DNA from: Parafrankia irregularis
Lineage (GTDB): Bacteria > Actinomycetota > Actinomycetes > Frankiales > Frankiaceae
Reading direction: 5' to 3'
DNA: 64,000 bases
Assembly: GCF_001536285.1 (NCBI RefSeq)
Contig: NZ_FAOZ01000021.1
Coordinates: 1 to 64,000 of the forward strand
Shown here: piece by piece, positions 52,080 through 60,697 of the stretch
How positions within the stretch are numbered: position 1 is the first letter of the stretch
Layout: each line of letters opens with the position of its first letter
The notes under the pieces: generated by a model
Told to the model about the DNA's origin: nothing
Databases searched by the model: none
What the model saw: only the letters and a program-made list of their open reading frames with translations
Translations under genes and position numbers: made by a program

Positions 52080-53177
52080 TCAGCGGCGGGCGGCCGGGAG
52101 CGCGACGATGTCCGCGAGGATCTCGTGGCGGTGCTGTCTGCGGTGCGCGGCGGGGCTGTCGTAGACGACGAGCACGGCGCGCCGCCCGAAGCCGGCGGGA
52201 TCCGGCATCAGCGTGATGCCCTCGGCGTGGTCCACACCGTCGCCGTAGGGGACGTCGAGAACCTTCTCGATCGCCCCGTCATGCACCACGACGGACGTCT
52301 CGGCCCGCGCGGCGCCGCGCCAGGCGTGGATCCGGACGGGGCCGTCGAGGTCCATCGTCGGGCCGGCCAGGAGCAGGAGATCCTCGCCGTCCGCCATCAG
52401 GTCGCGCACACCGAGGCCGCCGAGGTCGAGGAAGTGCTTGCGGTAGACGGCGCCGTCGTCGAACGGGGCGAGCACCAGGTTCTGGCCGTCGGCCCCGGCG
52501 ACCCGCAGCTCCAGGACAACCGCCCAGCCGCGCAGCACCGGACCTCGCAGCCCCAGGTAGATCCGCTCGCCGACGACGGCAAGGCCTTCGATGTCCAGGC
52601 CGTTGTCCTTGCTCGGGATCCGTAGGAAGGGGCCCAGGTGCGGGTCCTCCCGCAGCTCGCGGGTAAGCCGGGTGCTCTTGCTCAGGCCCAGGGCGGCCGC
52701 GGTCAGCATCTCGCCGGGGTGGGCCGGGTCCGGCGCCGATGCGACCAGCACCGGCCCGTCCTGGGTACTCACGACCGGAATTCGTCCAATGATATGACGG
52801 TTGCCGTTGTTGCTGATCTTGGCAAGCCGGGCGAGGGCGGCTTCGGTGGCGTGGTCCGCCCGTACTCTCTTGCGGGTTCTGGCATGCGACCCGGTGAACC
52901 ACAGGTACCCGCCGGCGAGATCCAGGCCCTCGATGTCGATCTCCGGCACGACACCGTCCTCGTCGGCCGGCTCGGGCAGCGGCAGGAAGTCGCCGACCGG
53001 GAAGCTCACATGCTCCTCGAAGGCATCGCCGGCCGCGGTGAGGGTGACACGCTCGATCGTCACGGTCTCGTCGCCGCCGAGCCACAGGTGCCGCCCGTCG
53101 GAGCGCACCGTTGACAGCGACTCCGCAATGTCGATCACCAGGTGATCGTCGACGAATCGGATCGGAATCGTGTCCAC
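52080..53177 (-). CDS. DUF3616 domain protein
   Basis: This 365-aa protein looks like a beta-propeller-type DUF3616 protein: LSTVRSDGRHLWLGGDETVT, IDIEGLDLAGGYLWFTGSHA, GLDIEGLAVVGERIYLGLRG, VRDLMADGEDLLLLAGPTMD and DHAEGITLMPDP. The repeated D/N-x-EG-L...LWL/LGLRG pattern is the propeller blade signature. No signal peptide is seen. GTG 53177 has GGAGG 4 nt upstream, placed just after the Nudix stop at 53188, so the two form an operon. Function is unknown. Confidence 0.86.
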   Translation of the reverse strand: MDTIPIRFVDDHLVIDIAESLSTVRSDGRHLWLGGDETVTIERVTLTAAGDAFEEHVSFPVGDFLPLPEPADEDGVVPEIDIEGLDLAGGYLWFTGSHARTRKRVRADHATEAALARLAKISNNGNRHIIGRIPVVSTQDGPVLVASAPDPAHPGEMLTAAALGLSKSTRLTRELREDPHLGPFLRIPSKDNGLDIEGLAVVGERIYLGLRGPVLRGWAVVLELRVAGADGQNLVLAPFDDGAVYRKHFLDLGGLGVRDLMADGEDLLLLAGPTMDLDGPVRIHAWRGAARAETSVVVHDGAIEKVLDVPYGDGVDHAEGITLMPDPAGFGRRAVLVVYDSPAAHRRQHRHEILADIVALPAARR

Positions 53178-53187
53178 TGAGCCTCCG

Positions 53188-53706
53188 TCAGACGCGGGAG
53201 CGGGCCGCCTCCGACCTGAGTTTGTCACCCAGCTTGCCTCGCACGTCGGCGATGCTCACCCACCGCCGGGAGCTCTGCCGGGAGGTGGGCTGTTCCAGAG
53301 CTCCGTCGGCGGCACGCAGCAGGAATGTGGCCTCGTAGTGAACATGCTCCGGCTCGTCCCGGGTCGGCACCGCATCGACGGGGTGCGGCGTGACATCGAC
53401 CGGCAGCACGCTTGCCGGTATCAGCCCGTTCGCCTCGACCTCGGCCTGGGCCGCCAGGTGGCGCAGCGCGGCGCCGAGCAGCGACTGGTCCGCCCCGTCG
53501 ACGTGACCACCGGGCAGCTTCCAGGACCTCCCGCCGGCTCTGGTGTGCAGCACCCGACCGTCGACGGAGACGAGGGCCACCCTGCAGGTCACATGGGCCG
53601 GGGTGGTGGTGGGAGTGACGATCGGCGGCCCGTGCAACGCCAGCACGATCAAGGAGCGCAGCAGGTCACGCTCCTGTGGATTCGCCTCGATGTACTTCAG
53701 AGCCAT
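53188..53706 (-). CDS. Nudix-fold protein with degenerate Nudix box
   Basis: The 172-aa product begins MALKYIEANPQERDLLRSLI and then VTCRVALVSVDGRVLHTRAG. LPGGHVDGADQSLLGAALRH lies where a Nudix box (GX5EX7REUXEEXGU) should be, but continues LAAQAEVEANG: the catalytic RE-x-x-EE glutamates are mostly missing. It is probably not a normal pyrophosphohydrolase; some such proteins are ligand sensors. ATG 53706 is preferred; GTG 53736, with a GTGACGGTCAC dyad at it, is possible. It is the first gene of an operon with the DUF3616 gene. Confidence 0.75.
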   Translation of the reverse strand: MALKYIEANPQERDLLRSLIVLALHGPPIVTPTTTPAHVTCRVALVSVDGRVLHTRAGGRSWKLPGGHVDGADQSLLGAALRHLAAQAEVEANGLIPASVLPVDVTPHPVDAVPTRDEPEHVHYEATFLLRAADGALEQPTSRQSSRRWVSIADVRGKLGDKLRSEAARSRV

Positions 53707-54183
53707 ACCGATCACCGCGTTGTTCGTGACCGTCACAAAAGGAACGTACAGCCACAAGACACCCCGGATGACGGCGCATCGCCGGGGCTTACCCGCGGGT
53801 CCGTCCACGCGTAGCCGCCTCCACCACGCGTCAACAATGGGCGCACATCTGGACATATCCGAGCAAAAAGCGATGACCGACCGGCCTGACGATCAGTGGC
53901 CCTGTTCCAGGTCCGCGGCCCACGGTCAGGGGCGCCACAGATCCAGTCGGCGACGGAACAAGGCGCGGCCTCGACCGCGCGCCCCGATGCCGTCGATGCC
54001 TTCGATGCCACCGATGCCGACCGGAGACCACTGAATGCCGTGAGTGGTCGCATTGGTGACAGGCCGGGAGAAGCCACGAGGATGCCCCGTTAGGGTGTCC
54101 TTCGGCCGATCTTGCGCACAGCGGTCCGCGCCGACAGGTCGCGGCCAACACCACGTGCCGATCGTGAGAGGGGGCGACCGGGC
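53707..54183. other. Divergent intergenic region, no gene
   Basis: About 475 bp between the Nudix-fold gene and the lipoprotein gene. A run of GATGCC units at 53986-54020 is a weak tandem repeat. No protein is supported. Confidence 0.35.
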
Positions 54184-54822
54184 ATGCACCACTTCACCCG
54201 CACCCGGGTCCGGCGAGTCGTCGGGCCCGTGGACGGCGACGGATCGGGCGACCGGACCATGGAACGGGGCCGCCGCGGCACCCGGCTGCTCGCCGCGGGA
54301 GCCGCCGCTGCCGCCGCCGTCGCGCTCGCCGGCTGTGGCGGCGGCGACAGCCTCGACGACCTACCCACTCCGTCGGTGCCGGCCTCGCTGCCCGACGGCG
54401 CGCGGTCCGGCCTGCCCACGGCCCTGCCGACCGGCCTGGCCTCGCTGCTGCCGTCCGGCATCCCGACGGGAGTCCCGACGTCGCTGCCCGGCGTCGGCAC
54501 CGTGGACACCGCGACGGGGGCGGACGCGCTGAAGGGCACGAACGTCCCGTCGGGCTTCCCGGTCCCGCCCAAGGCCACGGTCGAGGTCGGGGCCACCGCC
54601 GGCAGCCACTCCACGGTGACGATGCGGGGCGTGGACCAGGACGAGGTACGCACGTTCTACCGCCAGGCGCTGCCGGCCGCCGGTTACGAGATCACCTCGG
54701 ACACCGAGGTCCGCGGCATCGCCAACACGATGGCTTTCAAGGGGCATGGGGTGACCGGCACCATCGCGGCCGCCTCTCTCGGCTCCGCGAACACGATCAC
54801 TGTTCTTTTCGAGAAGCAGTAA
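54184..54822 (+). CDS. Putative lipoprotein, unknown function
   Basis: The protein contains a lipoprotein signal peptide, MERGRRGTRLLAAG then an alanine-rich core ending VALAGC, the acylated Cys. A Pro/Leu/Thr-rich linker follows (about 60 residues, LPTGLASLLPSGIPTGVP), then a compact C-terminal domain with PPKATVEVGATAGSHSTVTM, VRTFYRQALPAAGYEI and ITVLFEKQ. The ATG at 54184 has a good AGGGGG SD, but ATG 54259 starts exactly at the signal peptide and is biologically attractive. It is exported and anchored outside the membrane. No family is recognised. Confidence 0.75.
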   Translation: MHHFTRTRVRRVVGPVDGDGSGDRTMERGRRGTRLLAAGAAAAAAVALAGCGGGDSLDDLPTPSVPASLPDGARSGLPTALPTGLASLLPSGIPTGVPTSLPGVGTVDTATGADALKGTNVPSGFPVPPKATVEVGATAGSHSTVTMRGVDQDEVRTFYRQALPAAGYEITSDTEVRGIANTMAFKGHGVTGTIAAASLGSANTITVLFEKQ

Positions 54823-54903
54823 CCGAACCAGCCGCGCGGCCGGCTGGCCGGCCGCGGCCGGCCGCGACCGGCCGATCTGGCCACCGCGCGGCCGGCTGGC
54901 CGA

Positions 54904-55650
54904 TCAGCTGGCCGATCGGTCAGCCGCGGCCGGCTGGTCACCCGGCTGGCCGTTCATCCGGTCCGCGGGTGGCCCGGCGGCCCGGCCCGTGGGCCGGGCG
55001 GCGAGGGCTCGAGGTGACGGCAGGTCGAAGTGCTCACGGATCTCCGCCTGCACCTCCAGCACCGATCGCCGGGCATCCACGACGGCGACATGCTCCTTGC
55101 GCTGGAAGATGTCCATCACCGGCCGGGTCTTCGCGTGGTACTCCGAGAGCCGGACGGCCAGCGCCTCCGGGTTGTCGTCGGAGCGGGTCACCAGCGCTCC
55201 CCCGCAGACGTCACAGGTGTCCTCGACCTGCGGGCGACTCGCGATCAGGTTGTAGTCGAGCCCGCACCGTGAGCACAGCCGACGCGCCAGCACCCGGCGA
55301 ACGACCTCCTCGTCGGGGAGGTCGAGGTAGATGACCCCGTCTATGTCGTAGCTCTCCAGGAAGAACTCGGCCTGCCGGGCGTTGCGCGGAAAGCCGTCGA
55401 TGATGAACCCGTAGTTCCAGTCATGCTCGGTCAGTCGCGCCCGGACCACCGACTCGACGAGGTCGTCGCCCACCAGGTGCCCGCTGGCCACGATCCGCCT
55501 GACCTGCGCACCGATCTTCGTATGGTGTTGCACGTTCCAGCGGAAGACATCGCCGACGCTGATGTGCACCAGGTCGAGCTCGTCCGCCATCAGCTTCGCC
55601 TGGGTGCCCTTGCCGCTTCCCTGGACACCCATGATCACAAACTTGCGCAC
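54904..55650 (-). CDS. Adenylate kinase-like nucleoside monophosphate kinase with zinc-type LID
   Basis: A P-loop phosphotransferase of 248 aa: FVIMGVQGSGKGTQAKLMAD (Walker A), HISVGDVFRWNVQHHTKIGA, DGFPRNARQAEFFLE, and a LID with LCSRCGLDYN and DTCDVCGG forming a C-x2-C...C-x2-C site. The family motif GPPGAGKGTQ is altered to GVQGSGKGTQ and the invariant AMP-binding SGDL/MLR region is SVGDVFRW, so it is a divergent member. A 40-residue Pro/Ala/Arg tail is added. GTG 55650 has GGGAGG 6 nt upstream. Confidence 0.88.
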   Translation of the reverse strand: MRKFVIMGVQGSGKGTQAKLMADELDLVHISVGDVFRWNVQHHTKIGAQVRRIVASGHLVGDDLVESVVRARLTEHDWNYGFIIDGFPRNARQAEFFLESYDIDGVIYLDLPDEEVVRRVLARRLCSRCGLDYNLIASRPQVEDTCDVCGGALVTRSDDNPEALAVRLSEYHAKTRPVMDIFQRKEHVAVVDARRSVLEVQAEIREHFDLPSPRALAARPTGRAAGPPADRMNGQPGDQPAAADRSAS

Positions 55651-56106
55651 GGTGCCTCCCAGCGTGCTCGACGGCGCTGTCCCCAGGCACGCACCCCTGG
55701 AGGAATGATGCCGGACGCGATTGCGCGACCGCGTGATCGGCGGGCACGTTCGGTTGGGTATCCGGCTGCCCGGCGACGCGACGTCCGCCACCCTCCCAGC
55801 GCCTGCCGCCGGCCGCCATCGGCGCGCGCCATCACCGGGGGCCGGGGGCACCCGGATGACCACCCCCACCCAGGTGCCCCCGGGGGTGACGGGCCGATGA
55901 CATCGGCCTGACTACTGGGAGTGCGCGGGACCGTACCGTGTAACGGCGCCTACCAGGACGACAGCTCCCATCGTGGGGAGCCGGCTGCGACCGAACGCAA
56001 CGTACCCGTCAGGATGGAGGCGCGCGGGATGGCGCGACGATTCGGGACGAGTGGGACATGGCCGCGGCCGCGGTGGGGACTCCCGGATCACACGGAGGGG
56101 AATCGG
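55651..56106. other. Divergent intergenic region between the kinase-like and lipoprotein genes
   Basis: About 455 bp. No gene is supported; frames here are extensions of the flanking genes. ACCGTACCGTGTAACGG around 55930 is a promoter-like region by position. Confidence 0.3.
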
Positions 56107-57558
56107 GTGTCTGGGCAACTTCGCCGGCTGTTCGGTGGCGGCCTGGCCGTCGCCATGCTTGCCGTCACATTCGCGGCCTGCGGTTCCGACGAGAAGGACG
56201 CCGCCCCGCCGGCTGAGGTCGTGCTTGAACGAGCAGCCGAGACGACCGTCCCGTTCAGCGTCGCGACCGCCGGCGAGGTCGTGCTGGATATCACCACCGA
56301 GGCGCCCGGGGTCTCCTGGGGAACCGTCGGCTCCGAGTCCGCGGTCGTCTCCATGTTCGTGGACGGCAACTACACGACGGACCTGGTGATCCCCGCGTCC
56401 TTCGCGATCAGGCGCAGTCTGGCGCTGGGCAGTCTCACCGCTGGCGAGCACGCGCTGCGCCTGCAGTTCGCCGCGGACCGCTCGCCCCAGGGTTCCACCC
56501 AGGCCAAGCTGTCCAGGTTCGCCTTCCGGACGATCACCCCGGGTGACTCCCACTACGCCGCGGCCCGCAACGCCCCTGTGCTGTACGGGCGCACGACACC
56601 GAACCCGGCGCTGCTCGCCGGCACACCCGCGACCGGCCCCTACCAGAACGCGCTGACCGACTCGCCGCTCGTCGCCTTCTACTCGGAGACGGAGACGGCG
56701 ATCTCCGGGCACCGGCTGCTGACCTACTCCATGATCTGGAGCAACGAGGACGGCGGGACGTCGACGCCCGCGCTGATGGCCCAGTGGGGACGCACCACGG
56801 ACATCGAGTGGACCTATCGGGTCGAGGTCGACGCCGCGGGCAACGCCGTGCCCGGCAGTGCGACCGTGCAGGGCCCCGACCATGTCGACACGCCGTTCAC
56901 CGGCAAGGTCGAGGGCACCCATCCGGTGCTGCAGACCTGCACACTGAACAACAACATCTGCAACCAGACGGACGGGCAGATGCGGTTCTCCCTCGCCGTC
57001 GGCGACCCACTGGACCCGGTCAACCAGGCCCGCGAACACGTCATGGACGAGAACCCGTGGACGTACTGGGTGATGGCCCAGGAGGTCAACCGCGAGGGCA
57101 AGGTCACCGAGGCGCCCGAGGCGTCGTCCACCGAGCAGATCGCAGACCCGCGCACCTACCTGTACCTGGTTCTCCGTAAGACCACCAGCAAGCCGAACAC
57201 CGACAACGCCTGGATCGGGGTCTCGGTCGGGGTGCGGCTGTCCGGCAACCCGACCACCTTCCGGTCGAACCAGGTGTACCCCGCGTGGTCCCTTGAGCGG
57301 GACTCTCCCGCCCAGACCGCGATCGCGCTCCCGCCGGGAACGGTCGCCGAGGACATCGCCTCCATCCAGGCGACCCGGGTCGTCGGCAAGGGCTACGACA
57401 CCGGTGCCAGCGTCCAGATCGACTCCATCGAGCAGGCGTTCTTCCTCGACCCGGACGGGCTGCCGCAGGAGTCGTTCCTGTTCACTCCGGCGAAGGCGAC
57501 CCTGACCGCGGGATCCCCGACCGCCACGCTGTTCCGCCGCACGGGCGGCGCCTCCTGA
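56107..57558 (+). CDS. Large putative lipoprotein, 483 aa, unknown family
   Basis: The product begins VSGQLRRLFGGGLAVAMLAV with a lipobox-like TFAACGSDE, so it is exported and probably lipid-anchored. The mature part is rich in beta-strand-like segments: PFSVATAGEVVLDITTEAPG, VVSMFVDGNYTTDLVIPASF, HALRLQFAADRSPQGSTQAK. It carries a Cys pair (QTCTLNNNICNQ) that could be a disulfide. No known domain is evident; a jelly-roll or carbohydrate-binding-like module is a guess from the strand pattern. GTG 56107 has GGAGGGG about 7 nt upstream. Only 12 bp separate it from the convergent next gene. Confidence 0.8.
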   Translation: MSGQLRRLFGGGLAVAMLAVTFAACGSDEKDAAPPAEVVLERAAETTVPFSVATAGEVVLDITTEAPGVSWGTVGSESAVVSMFVDGNYTTDLVIPASFAIRRSLALGSLTAGEHALRLQFAADRSPQGSTQAKLSRFAFRTITPGDSHYAAARNAPVLYGRTTPNPALLAGTPATGPYQNALTDSPLVAFYSETETAISGHRLLTYSMIWSNEDGGTSTPALMAQWGRTTDIEWTYRVEVDAAGNAVPGSATVQGPDHVDTPFTGKVEGTHPVLQTCTLNNNICNQTDGQMRFSLAVGDPLDPVNQAREHVMDENPWTYWVMAQEVNREGKVTEAPEASSTEQIADPRTYLYLVLRKTTSKPNTDNAWIGVSVGVRLSGNPTTFRSNQVYPAWSLERDSPAQTAIALPPGTVAEDIASIQATRVVGKGYDTGASVQIDSIEQAFFLDPDGLPQESFLFTPAKATLTAGSPTATLFRRTGGAS

Positions 57559-57570
57559 CGCCGGGCGTTC

Positions 57571-58311
57571 CTATCGCCCGCACTGCAGCGCACGCAGCAG
57601 GTCGGCCTCGCCGAAGGCGGTGAGGCCGCCGCCGCGCGGACCGGGATCGGCCGGATCGAGCCGGCCCCACAGCGCGAGCAGGACGGGCCCGGCAGGTCCG
57701 CGCAGCGCCGCGTCACCCTTCGCATGCTCGGTCGTCACCGTCGCGGCCGGGCCGGCGAACCGCACCAGCCACTCACCGGGGATGTCGGTGAGGTGGACGT
57801 GCGCCGTGCCCTCACCAGGGGGCGAGATCCCGACCACCCGGGCCGCCGGCAACAGCAACGTCAGCACCTCGTCGACCGCGTCCGCGGCCTGCTCGGGCAC
57901 GAACTCGGAAGGCTCACCGAAGGCGCTGGCCGCGTCCCAGGCGTGCACGAGGGTCTCGTTGGCCAGCCGGCGCGGCCAGAAGGAGGCGAGACCGGGGGTG
58001 ATGTGGGCGGTGAACGTCCAGGCCGGCGTGGCCGGATCGACGTCCCGCAAGGCGGCCAGGACGTCCGCGACGGCCTTGCGGTAGTAGGCCGTGAGCTCGG
58101 TGTCGTCTCGTGGCGGCGCCGGCACCCGCTCGGGTTCCGCGGTCGTGCCCCGTGGGAGGTGCCTCGCGGTGACGGTGTACAGCCGGCTGACATGGGAAAC
58201 CAGCCGGCGGCAGTCCCAGCCGGGGCAGCCGGGGACGGCGGCGTTCAGATCACGTAGCGCCGAGTCGAGCAGGGCGTCCGCATGGGATTCCAGCCTCGCC
58301 AGGTAATCCAT
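57571..58311 (-). CDS. Mycothiol-dependent maleylpyruvate isomerase-type DinB protein
   Basis: The 246-aa protein fits the MDMPI/TIGR03083 family: YLARLESHADALLDSALRDL, PGCPGWDCRRLVSHVSRLYT and RRLANETLVHAWDAASAFGE. These are the helical-bundle metal-site elements, with His in SHVSRLY and Glu/His in NETLVHAWD. The C-terminal domain has GEWLVRFAGPAATVTTEHAK and the DUF-like GPAGPVLLALWGRL. These enzymes use mycothiol or act as thiol transferases, consistent with mshB in this window. The substrate is unknown. Confidence 0.88.
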   Translation of the reverse strand: MDYLARLESHADALLDSALRDLNAAVPGCPGWDCRRLVSHVSRLYTVTARHLPRGTTAEPERVPAPPRDDTELTAYYRKAVADVLAALRDVDPATPAWTFTAHITPGLASFWPRRLANETLVHAWDAASAFGEPSEFVPEQAADAVDEVLTLLLPAARVVGISPPGEGTAHVHLTDIPGEWLVRFAGPAATVTTEHAKGDAALRGPAGPVLLALWGRLDPADPGPRGGGLTAFGEADLLRALQCGR

Positions 58312-58353
58312 TGCACGAAGTCTCGCAGCATCCGCCGCCGCAGTCGCGGACTG

Positions 58354-58968
58354 TCACCCGCTCGAGGCCGGCTGGACAGTCTGCGCGGGCTGCCCCAGGT
58401 CGGCCGCGAGCCTGGTCCAGGTGCCGTCCGCGGTGTCGAGCGCCGCGGTCGTCCGCCCCAGCAGGGAGGGGACCGACTCCTTCGTGCCGTCGAACAGGTT
58501 GCCGCAGACCGCCGCCGCGCTGGTGTAGGCGGCGGCGCCATCCGACCAGGCCTGGTGCGCGGCCTGGGCGGGCGCGGCCGTCACGGCCGCCGCCCGCTGT
58601 GCCGCCTCCCCCAGGGTGACGCACGCCGGCTGCAACGAAAGCCCGTCGTTGGCGGTGATGAAGGCCCGGACGTCCGTGGCCGCCCTGGCGATGGTGGCAC
58701 GTTCGGTGGCCGTCGACTCGTACCAGGCATCGAGCTCGGCGCTTACGTCGACGGTCGGCGGTGCCGCCGCGCCGGTTTCGGCACCGACGCTGGTCTCATC
58801 GCCGACCAGGAGCCAGACCGCGACGACGGCGACGACGCCGATCGCGGCGAGCATCGTCAGGCCGGTTCTCCGCTCCTGGCGGCTGAGCTGGTCCCACGTC
58901 CGGAAATCGCTACCGCGTGTGCGGTAGCCGATACCACTTGTATGGAGGTCGTAACTACGGCGAGCCAA
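58354..58968 (-). CDS. Membrane-anchored protein of unknown function
   Basis: A cytoplasmic N-terminus (LARRSYDLHTSGIGYRTRGS, DFRTWDQLSRQERR) leads into one membrane helix (LTMLAAIGVVAVVAVWLLVG) and an extracytoplasmic helical domain rich in Ala/Thr (LDAWYESTATERATIARAAT, LSLQPACVTLGEAAQRAAAV). Two cysteines could form a disulfide. No family is recognised. The TTG at 58968 with GGAG 6 nt upstream is my start; a GTG 33 nt further upstream is possible. The frame extends far upstream antisense to radC, which is a shadow. It is divergent from radC. Confidence 0.65.
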   Translation of the reverse strand: MARRSYDLHTSGIGYRTRGSDFRTWDQLSRQERRTGLTMLAAIGVVAVVAVWLLVGDETSVGAETGAAAPPTVDVSAELDAWYESTATERATIARAATDVRAFITANDGLSLQPACVTLGEAAQRAAAVTAAPAQAAHQAWSDGAAAYTSAAAVCGNLFDGTKESVPSLLGRTTAALDTADGTWTRLAADLGQPAQTVQPASSG

Positions 58969-59166
58969 CTTTTTCTCCCACGCGCCGAGGTGTGCAGGCA
59001 CAAGACAGACGCGCAGGCAGCCGCGGACGTTGCGGACCCCTCGAGGCGGCCGACCGCGAAGCCTGTCGTACCCAACCCCTACCGTAGTCGCACACAGGAA
59101 CAACGCGGGCACCAGCACACACACGGAACGCCGGGAGAGAACACACCGGAAACGGGGGAAGTGAAC

Positions 59167-59838
59167 ATGCGGTTGAAGGACCTCCCCGCCCATGAAAGGC
59201 CACGTGAACGGGTGCTTGCGCGCGGCGTCGAGGCGTTGGCCGATCGTGAGCTGCTCGCGATCCTCCTGGGCTCCGGCACTCCCGGAAGCGATGCCGTCGA
59301 GCTCGCCGCCCGGCTCATCGCCCGGCACGGCGGCCTCCACGACCTGTCCCGGGCCGACCCGCAGGAGCTGACCTGTCAGCCGGGGGTCGGGCCGGCGAAG
59401 GCGGCGCGGATCTGCGCCGCGTTCCACCTCGGCCACCGGGCCCGCGCACCGGGCGGGGCGGTGGCGGCGGTGGGCAGCACCGCCGCGCTGGCCGCCGCGG
59501 CGGCGCCGCTGCTGCGCGGTCTGCGCGGCGAGCGCGTCGTCGTGGTCGTGTGCGACGGCAACGGCGCGGTGCTGCGAGCCAGCCTGCTCAGCCAGGGGAC
59601 GTCCACGGCCAGTGCGTTGAGTGTCCGTGAGCTGCTCACCCAGGTGCTGCGCTGCGGCGGCTCCGCCTTCGGCCTGGCCCACAACCACCCGGGCGGCGAC
59701 CCGGAGCCGAGCCTCGCCGACCGCCAGGTGACCCACCGGATCCAGGAGGCAGCCGAGGTCCTCGGCCTGCGATTCCTCGATCATGTGATCATCACGGACG
59801 AGACCTGGCGCCGGGTCGAAGCGACGCCGGAATCATGA
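59167..59838 (+). CDS. radC: RadC/MPN+ domain protein
   Basis: The 223-aa protein has the N-terminal helix-hairpin-helix part (ERPRERVLARGVEALADREL, QPGVGPAKAARICAAFHLG) and the C-terminal JAB/MPN+ domain with the metal motif AHNHPGGDPEPSLADRQVTH. VLRASLLSQGTSTASALSVR and LDHVIITDETWRRVE follow. The biochemical role of RadC is unsettled; the original radC DNA-repair phenotype was later attributed to another gene. ATG 59167 has GGGGGA 8 nt upstream. Confidence 0.93.
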   Translation: MRLKDLPAHERPRERVLARGVEALADRELLAILLGSGTPGSDAVELAARLIARHGGLHDLSRADPQELTCQPGVGPAKAARICAAFHLGHRARAPGGAVAAVGSTAALAAAAAPLLRGLRGERVVVVVCDGNGAVLRASLLSQGTSTASALSVRELLTQVLRCGGSAFGLAHNHPGGDPEPSLADRQVTHRIQEAAEVLGLRFLDHVIITDETWRRVEATPES

Positions 59839-59887
59839 GGCACCGTGGCCGGAAGGCGCCGTCAGGCCACCCGATGGTCACGAGCAC

Positions 59888-59954
59888 GCGCCGAGTACCT
59901 GCTCGGCGCAAACAGCGGACCGCCGTATCCGACGGCACAGCGGATACGGCGGTC
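59888..59954. terminator. Two consecutive perfect hairpins between radC and a convergent gene
   Basis: GCGCCGAG/CTCGGCGC (59888-59895/59902-59909, 6-nt loop) is followed by GACCGCCGTATCCG and its reverse complement (59918-59931/59941-59954, 9-nt loop). They lie between convergent genes and are probably a bidirectional terminator. Confidence 0.7.
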
Positions 59955-59972
59955 TCCCGCGATTGCCTCGGA

Positions 59973-60386
59973 TCAGGACAGCTTGACCCAGTAGCTGCCA
60001 CACACCCGCAGGTAAGGAACGCTCTTGACGACCTGTCGGACCTTTCCGAGCCAGATCTCGGTTGTGGTCACCGTCTTGTACAGCGCCGAGATCGGCGCCG
60101 TTCCCGTGACCAGGAGCCCGTTCGCACGGAACTGGCCGCGGTAGACGCCGTCGAACCAGAAGTTCACGTTGGTCACACCACCGACGATCACTCCGCGGAA
60201 CTGTGCGGAGTGCCGACGGTCGACCCCAAGGTAGCTGGCGGTCGAAGACACGGGCAGCTGGCGGTCCGTGCAGGTGGTGGTGGCTGCGGTCGCGGTCCCC
60301 TGCCCGAAGCCGAGAGTGGCCACGACCGCCGCGACGACAAGCGCCATTGCCGCCACCCGCGTGGGCAGCCGCCGAACAACAATCAT
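59973..60386 (-). CDS. Small secreted protein, unknown
   Basis: The 137-aa product starts MIVVRRLPTRVAAMALVVAA, a Sec signal peptide with likely cleavage near GTATA-ATTT. The mature part (about 100 aa) contains two Cys (TTTCTDRQ and LRVCGSYW) likely disulfide-linked, and SSTASYLGVDRRHSAQFRGV, VTNVNFWFDGVYRGQF. No family is recognised. The ATG at 60386 has GGGGGG 7 nt upstream. Strand-rich composition suggests a small extracellular beta domain. Confidence 0.75.
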   Translation of the reverse strand: MIVVRRLPTRVAAMALVVAAVVATLGFGQGTATAATTTCTDRQLPVSSTASYLGVDRRHSAQFRGVIVGGVTNVNFWFDGVYRGQFRANGLLVTGTAPISALYKTVTTTEIWLGKVRQVVKSVPYLRVCGSYWVKLS

Positions 60387-60697
60387 TGAGTTACCCCCCA
60401 GGCAGACCGACGTAGAGACCCATCCCCCGATGGGCCGATTCGGCCTGCTCGCGCAGAGCGTACCAATGCGGACAGTCATGCCCTCGCCTGTTTGGCCGCC
60501 CGTGGCAGGCTTCCAGCCAAACCTGATAACGGCAGTGGGCCGGAGTTTCAGCCGCGTGGCCCGGAAGGTGCACGGAAGGGTCACTCATCCTACCCAGGAC
60601 GGGAACGGAGGAAATCCGTCGACGCGTCGGAGAAACCGAAGGACCATGGGATGAATTCAGGTCAACAACGGAAAATCATCATCGGAGAGGTCCGGCC
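60387..60697. other. Divergent intergenic region
   Basis: About 310 bp between the secreted protein and the HIT gene. The AT-richer stretch GTCAACAACGGAAAATCATCATC lies just before the HIT gene SD (GGAGAGG). No gene is supported. Confidence 0.35.

Noticed and set aside
53730-53760. GTGACGGTCAC as an operator
   Set aside because: Only a 5-bp dyad overlapping a possible start; too short to claim.
54823-54950. Possible origin or iteron array (GGCCGGC repeats)
   Set aside because: The repeats are irregular, extremely GC-rich and lie between convergent genes; no AT-rich unwinding element or DnaA boxes are seen.
58968-59784. Upstream extension of the minus-strand 58354 gene through radC
   Set aside because: The extension is antisense to radC and composed of Arg/Gly/Ala shadows; the membrane protein proper starts near 58968.
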